A stretch of DNA of 64,000 nt from Acidimicrobiia bacterium (GTDB taxonomy: Bacteria; Actinomycetota; Acidimicrobiia; Acidimicrobiales; Aldehydirespiratoraceae): assembly GCA_022820805.1 (NCBI GenBank), contig JAJEEV010000015.1, positions 1 through 64,000 of the forward strand, written 5' to 3'. The notes beneath the pieces are model-generated. The model searched no databases, had not been told where the DNA came from, and saw only the letters and a program-made list of their open reading frames with translations. A program made the translations under genes and the position numbers. Positions 6,058 to 14,898 of the stretch are shown piece after piece (positions within the stretch are counted from its first letter, which is position 1; the number at the start of each line of letters is the position of its first letter).

Positions 6058-7914
6058 CTAGCGGCGGCGGATGCCCCTAGCGGTCTCGATCAGGTCGGCG
6101 AGCTCCCCGGCGTCGGGGTCGCGGCGCAGCTCGTCGGCCACCCTGCCGGCCTGGTAGCTGAGCTCCTCCATGCTGCGATCCTCCACGAACGGGCTGGCCC
6201 GCAGCACCTCCGCGAACTCGGCCGCCACCACGGCCAGCCGGAAATGGGGGTCGGCGTCGCGGAACGAGCGCCCCACGTCGTCGGGATGCAGGCTGGCCCA
6301 GGTCTCGGTGATCCGGTCGCTGGCCGGCCGGCGGTACCGCAACGTGGCGGTGGCGATCGCCCCGCGGGTGCGGTCCCAGCCGCGGTCCAGGGTGACCTCG
6401 TAGAGGGCGGTCGAGCTCTGGCCCGCACCGACCTCGCCGGCGTCGCGGCTGTCGTCACGGAAGTCCTCATCGGCGATGGCCCGGTTCTCGAAGCCGAGCA
6501 TCCGGTACGAGACCACCTTGTCCCGGTCGAACTCGACCTGGATCCTGGCGTCGCGGGCCACCGAGGCCAGCATGGCGGTGAGGTTCTCGACGAAGATGCG
6601 CCGGGCCTCTTCGGGCGTGTCGATGTAGTGGTAGCTGCCGTCGGCCTTGTTGGCCAGCTGCTCCATGAGCTCGTCGTTGAAGGGCCCCAGTCCCACGCCG
6701 ATGGTGGACAGGCCGATGTCGCCCCGCTCGCCGATCTCCTCGAGGATGTCGTCGGTGCGGGTGACGCCGACGTTGGCGACCCCGTCCGAGAGCAGCAGGA
6801 CCAGCACGTTGCGGCCTTCGTCGGCCTCGCTCAGGGCCATGTCGAAGCCCCGCACCAGCCCGGCCTCCGCGTTGGTGCTGCCCCGGGGCTGGACCCAGCG
6901 GCGAATCTCGTCGATGATCCACTCCGCGTTGCCCGACAGCCGGGTCGGGCGGACGACGGTCTCGGCGATGTCGTCGTAGGAGACGACGCCCACCCGGGTG
7001 CGGCCCGGCAGGCCCGACAGGAGCAGCTCGACCGCCTCATGGGCCAGGGCGATGCGCTCCATGGGCCGGTCGGCCGGTCCCGCGGACTCGCCCATCGACC
7101 CCGAACGGTCCATGACCAGCACAACGCTGTCGGGGATGACCAGGTCCGACAGCACCTCGGGAGCCTGAACGCCCACCCGCAGCATCACCCGGTCGGGATC
7201 GCTGAACGGCGAGGGAGCTGCCTCGAGGGTGATGTTGAACTCGTCGACCAGGGGCTGGTAGCCGCCGTCGAAGTAGTTGACGAACTCCTCCACCCGCACG
7301 GCCTCGATGGGCGGGAGCTGGTTCCCCTCCAGGAAGTTCCGGGTCACCACGTACGACGCGGTGTCGACATCGAGGGCGAATGTGGACAGGTCGTCGGTGT
7401 AGGTGTCCACGAACGGGTTGACGCCGTAGTCCGCGAACGTGTTGGACTGGCACTCGGGGCACCGCCGGCGCCGCTCCTCGGGAGGCTCCCGGTCGGAGGC
7501 CGCCGCCTCCGCCCGTGACACGCCGCTGGTGGCCGAGTCGGCCATGGCCGCTTCCGCTGCGGCCTCTGCCACCGCGGCCTCAATCTCGTACGAGTACTCG
7601 TAGTCGGCGGCGGGCTCGGCCATCGGCTCCTCCTCGGCCATCGGCTCCGCGTCGGGTTCGGCCGCGTACGTGCGGCTGCGAGCAGTCGTGGGGGCCGGGG
7701 CCATGTCGGCGCTGCCCGAGCTGTCCCGGTCGCCGCCGACGGCAGCTTCGTCGACGCTCGGCACGCCGGCCGGCTCGGGCGCGGCCGTGCCCGCTGACCC
7801 TTCGTCGCCGCTGGTGCACGACACCGCCAGCAGTCCCAGCACCAGCACCGCTGCGAGCGATCCCCGGCGCCGGTTCGTCGCGGTGTTGTGGCTCGTGATT
7901 CTCGTCGTTCCCAT
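6058..7914 (-). CDS. VWA-domain lipoprotein, YfbK-like
   Basis: A 618-residue secreted protein. The N-terminus has basic residues, a hydrophobic core and the lipobox LLAVSC, so it is predicted to be lipid-anchored outside the membrane. A 120-residue Ala/Glu-rich linker follows. Next comes the YfbK-type N-terminal region (ALDVDTASYVVTRNFLEGNQ, then AVRVEEFVNYFDGGY), and then a von Willebrand A domain with the MIDAS motif DRSGSMGES near residue 270 and TNAEAGL for the further metal contacts. The C-terminal third matches the extra domain found in YfbK homologues. The ATG at 7914 has an AGGAGG-like site upstream. VWA lipoproteins of this sort mediate metal-dependent protein contacts; the partner is unknown. 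Confidence 0.88.
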   Translation of the reverse strand: MGTTRITSHNTATNRRRGSLAAVLVLGLLAVSCTSGDEGSAGTAAPEPAGVPSVDEAAVGGDRDSSGSADMAPAPTTARSRTYAAEPDAEPMAEEEPMAEPAADYEYSYEIEAAVAEAAAEAAMADSATSGVSRAEAAASDREPPEERRRRCPECQSNTFADYGVNPFVDTYTDDLSTFALDVDTASYVVTRNFLEGNQLPPIEAVRVEEFVNYFDGGYQPLVDEFNITLEAAPSPFSDPDRVMLRVGVQAPEVLSDLVIPDSVVLVMDRSGSMGESAGPADRPMERIALAHEAVELLLSGLPGRTRVGVVSYDDIAETVVRPTRLSGNAEWIIDEIRRWVQPRGSTNAEAGLVRGFDMALSEADEGRNVLVLLLSDGVANVGVTRTDDILEEIGERGDIGLSTIGVGLGPFNDELMEQLANKADGSYHYIDTPEEARRIFVENLTAMLASVARDARIQVEFDRDKVVSYRMLGFENRAIADEDFRDDSRDAGEVGAGQSSTALYEVTLDRGWDRTRGAIATATLRYRRPASDRITETWASLHPDDVGRSFRDADPHFRLAVVAAEFAEVLRASPFVEDRSMEELSYQAGRVADELRRDPDAGELADLIETARGIRRR

Positions 7915-7976
7915 CGGGGTCACCCTCCTCCAGGTGACGGGCGCTCTGTACGCCCGATCGCCCCCTACGACGACGC

Positions 7977-7993
7977 GAACCGGCGCCCGGTTC
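7977..7993. terminator. Short hairpin after glcF
   Basis: GAACCGG (7977-7983) and CCGGTTC (7987-7993) form a seven-base stem with a three-base loop, about 70 bases past the glcF stop. It is a weak terminator candidate at the end of the glycolate oxidase operon. The rest of the 147-bp gap holds only the ribosome site of the VWA gene. Confidence 0.35.
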
Positions 7994-8061
7994 CCGCGCA
8001 CCCCGAGTGGATCCCGCACCGGGCGCGACGCGAGACCGCCGGGCCTGCCCGGGACGGGCTG

Positions 8062-9234
8062 CTATGAGCGGGAGGAGGACAGGGCCTGGTCGACCAGCTC
8101 GAGGGGATGGCGGACGTCGAGGCCGGCCGCCGCCAGGTGCAGCGAGCAACCCGGGTTGGCGCTGGCCACCACCGTCGCCCCCGAGCGGGCCACCGCTGCG
8201 GTCTTGCGCTCGCGGATCGCCCCGGACAGTTCGGGCTCCATCACCGAGTAGGCGCCGCCCGCCCCGCAGCACAGCCCGTCGTCGTCGAGGGCCACAACGC
8301 TCGCCACGAACGGCTCCAGCACTTCGGGGACCGCCTGATGGGCCCGCTGCACGTGGCGGAGATGGCAGGGGTCCTGCACGGCCACGGTCACCTCCAGGGG
8401 ATCGACCCGGTGCCGGGCCTGCAGCTCGCCGAGGCGTCCGGCCAGCCATTCGTGAACGTCGTACACCCGGGCCGAGAAGGCCCGGGCCTCGTCGGTGCCC
8501 AGCAGGTGGCCGTAGTCCTTGAGCGCGGCGCCGCACCCCGCCGCGTCCACCAGGATCGGGCGGTCGTCTCCCGAGAGCCCGGCCATCACCTGACGGGCCA
8601 TGTCCTTGGTCTCGGACTCGAGGCCGGCGTGGATGTGCAGCGCCCCGCAGCACGGCGCGGCACCGCCGGTGGGCTCCACCCCCACGCCGGCGGCCTCCAG
8701 CACCCGCTGTACGGCGAGGTGCACGTCCCGCTGCCAGGCGTCCATCACGCAGCCGGTGAAGAGCCACACGTCGCGGCCCGAGGTGCGCAGCCGGGGCCGG
8801 CGCAGCGGCATGCGCGCCGGCAGCCCGAAACGCCGGGTGGGCACCAGCCGCAACCGGATGGCGAGGGCCAGCAAGGTGGAGCCGGCCATCAGCAGCCGTC
8901 GGTGGCGCAGCCCCTTCAGGGCCAGCCGCTGCCAGCGGGGGGTGATCCGGCCGGTGGCCGCCAGCGCGGCCCGGGTGCCCTCCATCAGGTGGCCGAACGG
9001 CACGGCGCTGGGGCAGGCCGTCTCGCATCCCCGGCACTGCACGCAGGTCTCCATCGACCGGATCAGGTCGTCGGTCACCGGCGCGTCCTCGTTCTGGACG
9101 GCCCGCATCAGCGCGATGCGGCCCCGGGGCGATTCGGTGTCCCGGCCGGTGATCACGAACGTCGGGCAGTGCGGCAGGCACAGCCCGCAGGACACGCACG
9201 CAACCAGCTCGTCGTCGTGCAGCCCGAGATCCAT
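8062..9234 (-). CDS. glcF: Glycolate oxidase iron-sulfur subunit GlcF
   Basis: A 390-residue protein with two N-terminal 4Fe-4S clusters, CVSCGLCLPHCP near residue 13 and CVQCRGCETACP near residue 64. Two CCG-type cysteine-rich domains follow: GGAAPCCGALHIHAG near residue 190 and GLCCGAGGAYSV near residue 325. This is the domain order of GlcF and related lactate/glycerol-3-phosphate dehydrogenase subunits. It passes electrons from the flavin subunits to the quinone pool at the membrane. It is the last gene of glcD-glcE-glcF, 115 bp after glcE. No glcB or glcC lies next to it in the window. Confidence 0.9.
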   Translation of the reverse strand: MDLGLHDDELVACVSCGLCLPHCPTFVITGRDTESPRGRIALMRAVQNEDAPVTDDLIRSMETCVQCRGCETACPSAVPFGHLMEGTRAALAATGRITPRWQRLALKGLRHRRLLMAGSTLLALAIRLRLVPTRRFGLPARMPLRRPRLRTSGRDVWLFTGCVMDAWQRDVHLAVQRVLEAAGVGVEPTGGAAPCCGALHIHAGLESETKDMARQVMAGLSGDDRPILVDAAGCGAALKDYGHLLGTDEARAFSARVYDVHEWLAGRLGELQARHRVDPLEVTVAVQDPCHLRHVQRAHQAVPEVLEPFVASVVALDDDGLCCGAGGAYSVMEPELSGAIRERKTAAVARSGATVVASANPGCSLHLAAAGLDVRHPLELVDQALSSSRS

Positions 9235-9349
9235 CAGGACCGCTCCCCGGCATCTGGATCATGGCCCATCCGCGACCCCCGGCAATTCTCGGGTGAGAAA
9301 CCGGTCGCCGAGCCGTACAAACCGCACCGAGATTCTCCCACGGACCGCA

Positions 9350-10276
9350 TTAGGGCTTCCTCAGCGGGTCTCGGCCCGGGTTTAGGCGGCCGGTGGGATC
9401 GAAGCGCTCCTTGAAGCGGCGGTTCAGCTCGGCCACGCCCGGCTCGACCGGCCGGGCAGGCTGCGGCTCGGAGGCGTGAACCACGCCGACGCCGATCTCG
9501 GCGACGAAGCGGCCCGCCGCGCCGTTCTGAGCGCCGAACGAAGCGGCCTGCGCCGGAGTGCACGACCACCGGTGGAAGGGAAGGTCGGGAGGTCCGCCAA
9601 CGTCCTCGCAGGAACCCACCGACGCCAGCACGCCCAGGTCCTCGTCCACGTCCACCCCGTATCCGCTCAGCAGGGCCCACACGTCGGTGCCGTCCCACAG
9701 CACCGACGCGGCGGTGTGACACGACCGGGCCGAATCGGCAGCCGCCCCGGCCAGGCGCACCCACCGCTCGACCTCCGGAACCGGCACCGTGCGCAGCAGC
9801 GCCTCGCCGACCAGCCCCAGCGTGCCGAGCGAGCCGACCAGCAGCCGGCACAGGTCGAAGCCGCTGACGTTCTTGACGGTGCCGGCCCCGCCGCTGGCGA
9901 TCCGGCCGTCGGCGCAGACGTAGCGGACCTGCAGCAGGGCGTCACGCACCGGACCGAGCCCCAGCCGGGCGATGCTCGACTCCCCCGCCATCAGCGCCCC
10001 GCCGACCGTCCCGCCGGGCCGCTCGGGCAAGGCGGTGCGCTGTCCGGCCCCGGCGAGCTCGGCGTGGAGCTCTGTCACCGGCGTGCCGGCCCGCACCCGC
10101 ACCGTCATCTCGGCCGGCTCGAACGCCACGATCCCCTCGGGGGCAGCGACCTCGCGGGTGCCGGGCGCCACCGTGCCGCCCAGGCCCCAGCGGGTGCCGC
10201 CGCCCCGCACGCACACCGGGTCCTGCGAGCCGACCTCGGCCGCGAAACTGCTCAGGGCCTCATCGAAGTCCGCCAC
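9350..10276 (-). CDS. glcE: Glycolate oxidase FAD-binding subunit GlcE
   Basis: A 308-residue protein of the FAD PCMH fold. It shows VRGGGTRWGLGG for pyrophosphate binding, RVRAGTPVTELHAELAGAGQ, PGGTVGGALMAGESS, and the segment KNVSGFDLCRLLVGSLGTLG. It is short, as GlcE normally is, and lacks the large C-terminal FAD-oxidase domain of GlcD. The start is a GTG at 10276, only three bases after the glcD stop, which indicates coupling. GlcE helps GlcD oxidise glycolate to glyoxylate. Confidence 0.87.
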   Translation of the reverse strand: MADFDEALSSFAAEVGSQDPVCVRGGGTRWGLGGTVAPGTREVAAPEGIVAFEPAEMTVRVRAGTPVTELHAELAGAGQRTALPERPGGTVGGALMAGESSIARLGLGPVRDALLQVRYVCADGRIASGGAGTVKNVSGFDLCRLLVGSLGTLGLVGEALLRTVPVPEVERWVRLAGAAADSARSCHTAASVLWDGTDVWALLSGYGVDVDEDLGVLASVGSCEDVGGPPDLPFHRWSCTPAQAASFGAQNGAAGRFVAEIGVGVVHASEPQPARPVEPGVAELNRRFKERFDPTGRLNPGRDPLRKP

Positions 10277-10279
10277 CGG

Positions 10280-11809
10280 TCAGCCCCAGACGCCGGCCGC
10301 GTCGGAGGCCCTCAAAGCGGCGATGTCCGAGCAGCTGTGCGCGCTGGGCAGCACCTTGCCCGGATTCATGCGGCAGTAGGGATCGAACGAAGCCCGCAGC
10401 CGCGCCTGCTGATCGAGGTCGACCTCGCTGAACATGCGGCTCATGTGCTCGCGCTTCTCCACCCCTATGCCGTGCTCGCCGGTGAGCGCTCCACCCATGT
10501 CCAGCGACAGCGAGATGATCTCCCGCCCCGCGGCATGGACGCGCTCGTCGGCTCCGGGCACCCGCGAGTCGTAGGCCAGGATGGGGTGCAGGTTGCCGTC
10601 GCCGGCGTGGAAGACGTTGAGGACGATCAGGTCGTAGCGGTCGACGATCTCGTAGATGCTCTCGAGCACCTCCACCAGCCGGGTGCGGGGCACGACCGTA
10701 TCGTGCAGGTAGTAGTCGGGCATCACGTTGGCGACCGCCCCGAACGCGCTCTTGCGGCCCTTCCACAACCGGGCCCGCTCGCCCTCGTCGGCGGCCGTGC
10801 GCACGCTCATGGCCTGGTAGCGCCGGGCGATGCCGGCGATCTTCTCGGCGGCTATGGCCACGCCGCCGGGGGGCCCGTCCACCTCGACCAGAAGCACCGC
10901 GGCTGCGTCGGAGGGGTACCCGGCCTGGGCGAAGTCCTCGACCGCGGTCACGCAGCGCTGGTCCATCATCTCGATGGCCGCCGGCACGATCCCGTCGGCG
11001 ATGATGGCGCTGACGGTGGCCGCCGCGTCCGACACGTCGCCGAAACACAGCAGCATGGTGCGCACCGCGGGCGGGTTCGGGGTGAGGCGCACGGCCACCG
11101 AGGTGGCGATCCCGCACATCCCCTCCGAGCCGACGAAGGCTCCCCGCAGGTCGTAGCCGGCGGGTTCGGCGCTCAGGTCGCCGAGCGTCGCCACCGACCC
11201 GTCGGAGAGCACCACCTCCACCGCCACCACATGGGCGCTGGTGACCCCGTAGGCCAGGCAGTGGGGACCGCCGGAGTTGTTGGCCACGTTGCCGCCGATG
11301 GTGCAGGCCGCCTGGCTGGACGGATCGGGCGCATAGTGCACCCCGTGGGGGGCCAGCGCCCGGCTGAGGTCGAGGTTCACGATGCCGGGCTGCACCCAGG
11401 CCACGCCGTTGTCGAGATCGACCTCCAGCAGCTTGTCCATGCGGGTCATCGACAGCACCACCGGTTGACCGAGCGGGGCGGCGCCGCCGGCCAGGCCGGT
11501 GCCCGCGCCCCTGGGAGACACGGCCCGGCCGTGGCGGGCGGCGATCTGCACGCACGCGACGACATCGGAGGTCGAGCCCGCGTAGCACACCGGCCCGGCG
11601 TTGCCCTCCCGGTAGATGGAGGCGTCGCGGGAGGCGAGATAGCGGGCGGCGGCGTCGGAGCGCACCCGGTCGGCGCCGATGGCGGCCTCGAGATCGGCCA
11701 CCAGAGCCGCCTCGCCGGATCCACCAGACCCGGCGGCAGCCGGCCTTCGGCCGTCCCGACGGCGTGACCCCAATACCCGTCGGGTGGCTTCGCCCAGCGT
11801 CCTGACCAC
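10280..11809 (-). CDS. glcD: Glycolate oxidase catalytic subunit GlcD
   Basis: A 509-residue FAD-linked oxidase. The FAD PCMH domain runs from about residue 70 to 250 (SPRGAGTGLAGGAAPLG, and TIGGNVANNSGGPHCLAYG). The C-terminal cap has the FAD-oxidase signature VFHAGDGNLHP and ends with GALTGEHGIGVEKREHM and DPYCRMNPGKV. These are conserved in GlcD and D-lactate dehydrogenases. The start is a GTG at 11809; an ATG just upstream is followed at once by a stop codon. It heads glcD-glcE-glcF and is divergent from the P450 gene across 79 bp. D-lactate or another 2-hydroxy acid is an alternative substrate, but the three-subunit layout favours glycolate. Confidence 0.9.
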   Translation of the reverse strand: MVRTLGEATRRVLGSRRRDGRRPAAAGSGGSGEAALVADLEAAIGADRVRSDAAARYLASRDASIYREGNAGPVCYAGSTSDVVACVQIAARHGRAVSPRGAGTGLAGGAAPLGQPVVLSMTRMDKLLEVDLDNGVAWVQPGIVNLDLSRALAPHGVHYAPDPSSQAACTIGGNVANNSGGPHCLAYGVTSAHVVAVEVVLSDGSVATLGDLSAEPAGYDLRGAFVGSEGMCGIATSVAVRLTPNPPAVRTMLLCFGDVSDAAATVSAIIADGIVPAAIEMMDQRCVTAVEDFAQAGYPSDAAAVLLVEVDGPPGGVAIAAEKIAGIARRYQAMSVRTAADEGERARLWKGRKSAFGAVANVMPDYYLHDTVVPRTRLVEVLESIYEIVDRYDLIVLNVFHAGDGNLHPILAYDSRVPGADERVHAAGREIISLSLDMGGALTGEHGIGVEKREHMSRMFSEVDLDQQARLRASFDPYCRMNPGKVLPSAHSCSDIAALRASDAAGVWG

Positions 11810-11888
11810 GGTTCAGACCATAACGTGCGCCGCTGTGAGTACGGACGCCGGAGGACTACTCTGCCACCACGACGAGAGGAGCCAGCCT

Positions 11889-13175
11889 GTGACACAGACC
11901 GAGGCGTCGTATCACCGGGCACCCGAGGAGGTCGCGCCGCCGCCGTCGGGATGTCCCGTCACCGGCTTCACCCCGTTCGCGCCCGACTATGTGGCCGACC
12001 CCTACGAGGTGCTCGACGGGCTGCGGGACACGCCGGTCTTCTACTCCAGCGAGTTGGGCTACCTGGTCATCACCCGCATGGAGGACGTCAACGACGTGTT
12101 CCTCGACCCCGAGACGTTCGGCTCCCAGAACGTGCAGGACCCCGTCTTCCCTCTCAGCGACGCCGCCCATGGGGTGCTGGCCGCACCCGACTTCAACCCG
12201 GTGGCGGTCATGTCCAACCGCCAGCCCCCGGACCACGGCCGGATCCGCAACCACACCAAGCAGGGTTTCTCCAACCGGCGCATGCGGATCCTCGAGCCCT
12301 ACATCCGCCGCCGCAGCCACGATCTCGTCGACGCCCTGCTGGCCGAGGGCTCGCCGGCGGACTTCGTGCCGGTGTTCGCGCACCCGCTGCCGGGTGAGAC
12401 GATCTACCGCTTCATCGGCTTCCCCACCAGCGACGACCACAAGCTCAAGGAGTGGTGCTCGGACCGGCTGGCCTTCAGCTGGGGCAAGCCCACCGAGGCC
12501 GAGCAGGTCGAGATCGCCCACAAGATGCTGTCGTACTGGCGTTACTGCCGCGACTTCGTGGCCTCCAAGGTCGACGACCCGGGCGACGACTTCACCTCCG
12601 AGCTGCTGGCCGTGCACAAGGCCGACCCGACCGAGCTCACCTACCGGGAGGTGGAGTCCATCGTGTACGGCCTGTCGTTCGCGGGCCACGAGATCGTCAG
12701 CCACTTCCTGTCCAATGCGCTGATCTGCCTGCTGCCGCGACGCGGCCAGTGGGACGAGCTCTGCTCCGACCGCTCGCTCGTCGCGGCCGCGCTGGAGGAG
12801 GTTCTGCGGTTCGAGTCGCCCCAGACGAGCTGGCGGCGCGTCGCCAACGTCGACACCGTCCTGGCCGGGGTGAAGGTGCCCGCGGGAACCAACATCTTCA
12901 TGAGCCTGGCCGCGGCCAACCACCAGCCCGACATATTCGATGACCCCGGCGACTTCGACATCCACCGGCCCAACGCCCGCAGCCACATCTCCTTCGGCAA
13001 GGGCATCCACTTCTGCCTGGGCGCCCGCCTCGCCCGCCTCGAAGCCAACGTCGCTCTCGAGGTGCTGGCAGAGCGCATCCCCTCGCTGCGGCTGGTCGAG
13101 GGGCAGAGCCTGGAGCGCTTCGCGAACATCACCTTCCGCGGCCCCCGGCAGCTGCTCGTGGCCTGGGATGCCTGA
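11889..13175 (+). CDS. Cytochrome P450
   Basis: A 428-residue soluble bacterial P450. The haem-binding loop is FGKGIHFCLGARLARLE, with the cysteine near residue 375. The K-helix E-x-x-R is in EEVLRFESPQ, and RANVxxx-type residues appear as RRVANVDTVLAGV. The I-helix reads SFAGHEIVSH, where the threonine usually found after the acidic residue is replaced by isoleucine. The start is a GTG at 11889 with GAGAGGAG a few bases upstream. The acyl-CoA ligase downstream overlaps its stop by eight bases. With two ligases in the same unit, the substrate is probably a sterol side chain, terpenoid or fatty acid. Redox partners are not encoded nearby. Confidence 0.93.
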   Translation: MTQTEASYHRAPEEVAPPPSGCPVTGFTPFAPDYVADPYEVLDGLRDTPVFYSSELGYLVITRMEDVNDVFLDPETFGSQNVQDPVFPLSDAAHGVLAAPDFNPVAVMSNRQPPDHGRIRNHTKQGFSNRRMRILEPYIRRRSHDLVDALLAEGSPADFVPVFAHPLPGETIYRFIGFPTSDDHKLKEWCSDRLAFSWGKPTEAEQVEIAHKMLSYWRYCRDFVASKVDDPGDDFTSELLAVHKADPTELTYREVESIVYGLSFAGHEIVSHFLSNALICLLPRRGQWDELCSDRSLVAAALEEVLRFESPQTSWRRVANVDTVLAGVKVPAGTNIFMSLAAANHQPDIFDDPGDFDIHRPNARSHISFGKGIHFCLGARLARLEANVALEVLAERIPSLRLVEGQSLERFANITFRGPRQLLVAWDA

Positions 13176-14898
13176 GGGGCCTGGCGACCCGCCCCCGCCG
13201 CCCGCGTCGGGCGGCGAGCCTCTCGGCGGCCACTGGCGCGACCGCAGCCTGGGCGACACCCCGGGTCCTCTCGCCGCGGTCCCGTCGTCTGCGGGCACCC
13301 CTCGAAGCGACCACGGCAAGCCCGGCGTGCCTGACACGATTCCCGCGCTGGTCGACGACGCCGCGGCCCGCTTCGGCGACGCCGAGGCACTGGTGGACGG
13401 CGACCTGCGCATGTCGTTCCGCGAGCTGCGCGACCGGGTCCGCACCATGTCCGAAGCGTTGAGAGCGTGGGGGCTCGCGCCGGGCGACCGCGCGGCGGTG
13501 TGGGGCCAGAACATCTGGGAGTGGGCCGTGGCCGCTCTGGGCGTCCACGCCGCGGGCGGGGTGGTCGTGCCCATCAACACCCGCTTCAAGGGTGAGGAGA
13601 CCGCCTACGTCCTGGGCAGGTCGCGGGCCCGGATCCTGTTCTGCGTGACCGACTTCCTCGGCGCCGACCATCTGGGGCTGCTCCGGGCGGTCAACAACGG
13701 TATGCCCGAGTCGCTCGAAGCCACCGTGGTCATGCGCGGCCCCGTGCCGCCCGGTGCCGAGGCCTTCGCCGACTTCGTGGCTCGGGGCGCGGCTGGCGGC
13801 GCTCCCGCCGAGCCGAGCCACCCCCGACCGGTGTGGCGCTCCGACCCCTGCCACTTGATGTTCACCTCCGGCACTACCGGGCGCCCCAAGGGAGTGGTGC
13901 TCAACCACGGCGCGGTGTGCCGGGCCTACCGGAGCTGGGCCTCGGTGATCGGGCTCCGCCACGACGACCGCTACCTGATCATCAACCCGTTCTTCCACTC
14001 CTTCGGGCTCAACGCCGGCATCCTGGCCTGCCTGATGACGGGGGCGACCATGATCCCCCACCCGGTGTTCGACGTGCCGTCGGTGATGCGCCGGGTCCCG
14101 CAGGAGCGGGTCTCGGTGCTGCCCGGCCCGCCCGCCGTCTACCAGACCATCCTCAACCACCCCGACCTGGCCGGCTTCGAGATGTCCACCCTGCGGCTGG
14201 CGGTGACCGGCGCGGCCCCGGTGCCGGTGCCGATGATCGAGGCCATGCGCCGGCGGCTGGGCTTCGAGGTGATCGTGACGGGCTACGGGCTCACCGAGGC
14301 GTCGGGCATCGCCACCATGTGCCGTCACGACGATCCGCCCGAGGTGATCTCGGCCACGTCGGGGCGGGCCATCGACGACGTGGAGGTCAGGGTGGTCGAC
14401 TCCGACGGCCGCGAACTGCCGAGGGGCGAGCCCGGCGAGATCGTGGTGCGGGGCTACAACGTGATGGACAGCTACTTCGACGACCCCGAGGCCACCGCGG
14501 CCACCATCGACGCCGACGGATGGCTGCACAGCGGCGACATCGGCACCATGGACGCCGCCGGCTACGTGATCATCACCGACCGGCTCAAGGACATGTTCAT
14601 CTGCGGCGGGTTCAACGCCTACCCGGCCGAGATCGAGGCGACCATGCTGGCCCATCCCGGCGTGGGCCAGGTGGCGGTGGTGGGCCGGCCCGACGAGCGG
14701 CTGGGCGAGGTCGGCCACGCGTTCGTGGTTCCCGCCCCAGGCACGGCGACCGATGACACCGCCGGGGCCCAGTTGGTCGCATGGTGCCGGGAACGGATGG
14801 CGAACTACAAGGCGCCTCGCGGCATCACGTTCGTGGAGGAGCTGCCGCTCAACGCTTCGGGCAAGGTGCTCAAGCACGAGCTGCGGGCCCGCCTGTGA
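13168..14898 (+). CDS. AMP-forming acyl-CoA ligase (FadD3-like)
   Basis: A 576-residue member of the ANL superfamily. Adenylation motifs are MFTSGTTGRPKGVV (P-loop, near residue 230), the central YGLTEASG, and SGDIGTMDAAGYVIITDRLKDMFICGG at the hinge. The C-terminal catalytic lysine is in LPLNASGKVLKHELR. The first 50 residues are Pro/Gly-rich and probably disordered. The ATG at 13168 overlaps the P450 stop, so the two genes are translationally coupled. The overall sequence recalls FadD3, the ligase acting on the HIP fragment of cholesterol, but no other cholesterol-ring gene is present, so I name only the family. Confidence 0.9.
   Translation: MPEGPGDPPPPPASGGEPLGGHWRDRSLGDTPGPLAAVPSSAGTPRSDHGKPGVPDTIPALVDDAAARFGDAEALVDGDLRMSFRELRDRVRTMSEALRAWGLAPGDRAAVWGQNIWEWAVAALGVHAAGGVVVPINTRFKGEETAYVLGRSRARILFCVTDFLGADHLGLLRAVNNGMPESLEATVVMRGPVPPGAEAFADFVARGAAGGAPAEPSHPRPVWRSDPCHLMFTSGTTGRPKGVVLNHGAVCRAYRSWASVIGLRHDDRYLIINPFFHSFGLNAGILACLMTGATMIPHPVFDVPSVMRRVPQERVSVLPGPPAVYQTILNHPDLAGFEMSTLRLAVTGAAPVPVPMIEAMRRRLGFEVIVTGYGLTEASGIATMCRHDDPPEVISATSGRAIDDVEVRVVDSDGRELPRGEPGEIVVRGYNVMDSYFDDPEATAATIDADGWLHSGDIGTMDAAGYVIITDRLKDMFICGGFNAYPAEIEATMLAHPGVGQVAVVGRPDERLGEVGHAFVVPAPGTATDDTAGAQLVAWCRERMANYKAPRGITFVEELPLNASGKVLKHELRARL

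Noticed and set aside
6037..7518. Long open frame on the plus strand opposite the VWA lipoprotein gene
   Set aside because: It is the complement shadow of a high-GC gene. It is rich in Gly, Arg, Val and His with no domain, ribosome site or plausible start, while the minus-strand frame has a clear signal peptide and VWA motifs.
9476..11767. A 763-codon open frame on the plus strand opposite glcD and glcE
   Set aside because: It spans two real genes and their junction, has shadow-like composition and shows no recognisable fold. GlcD and GlcE motifs are unambiguous on the other strand.
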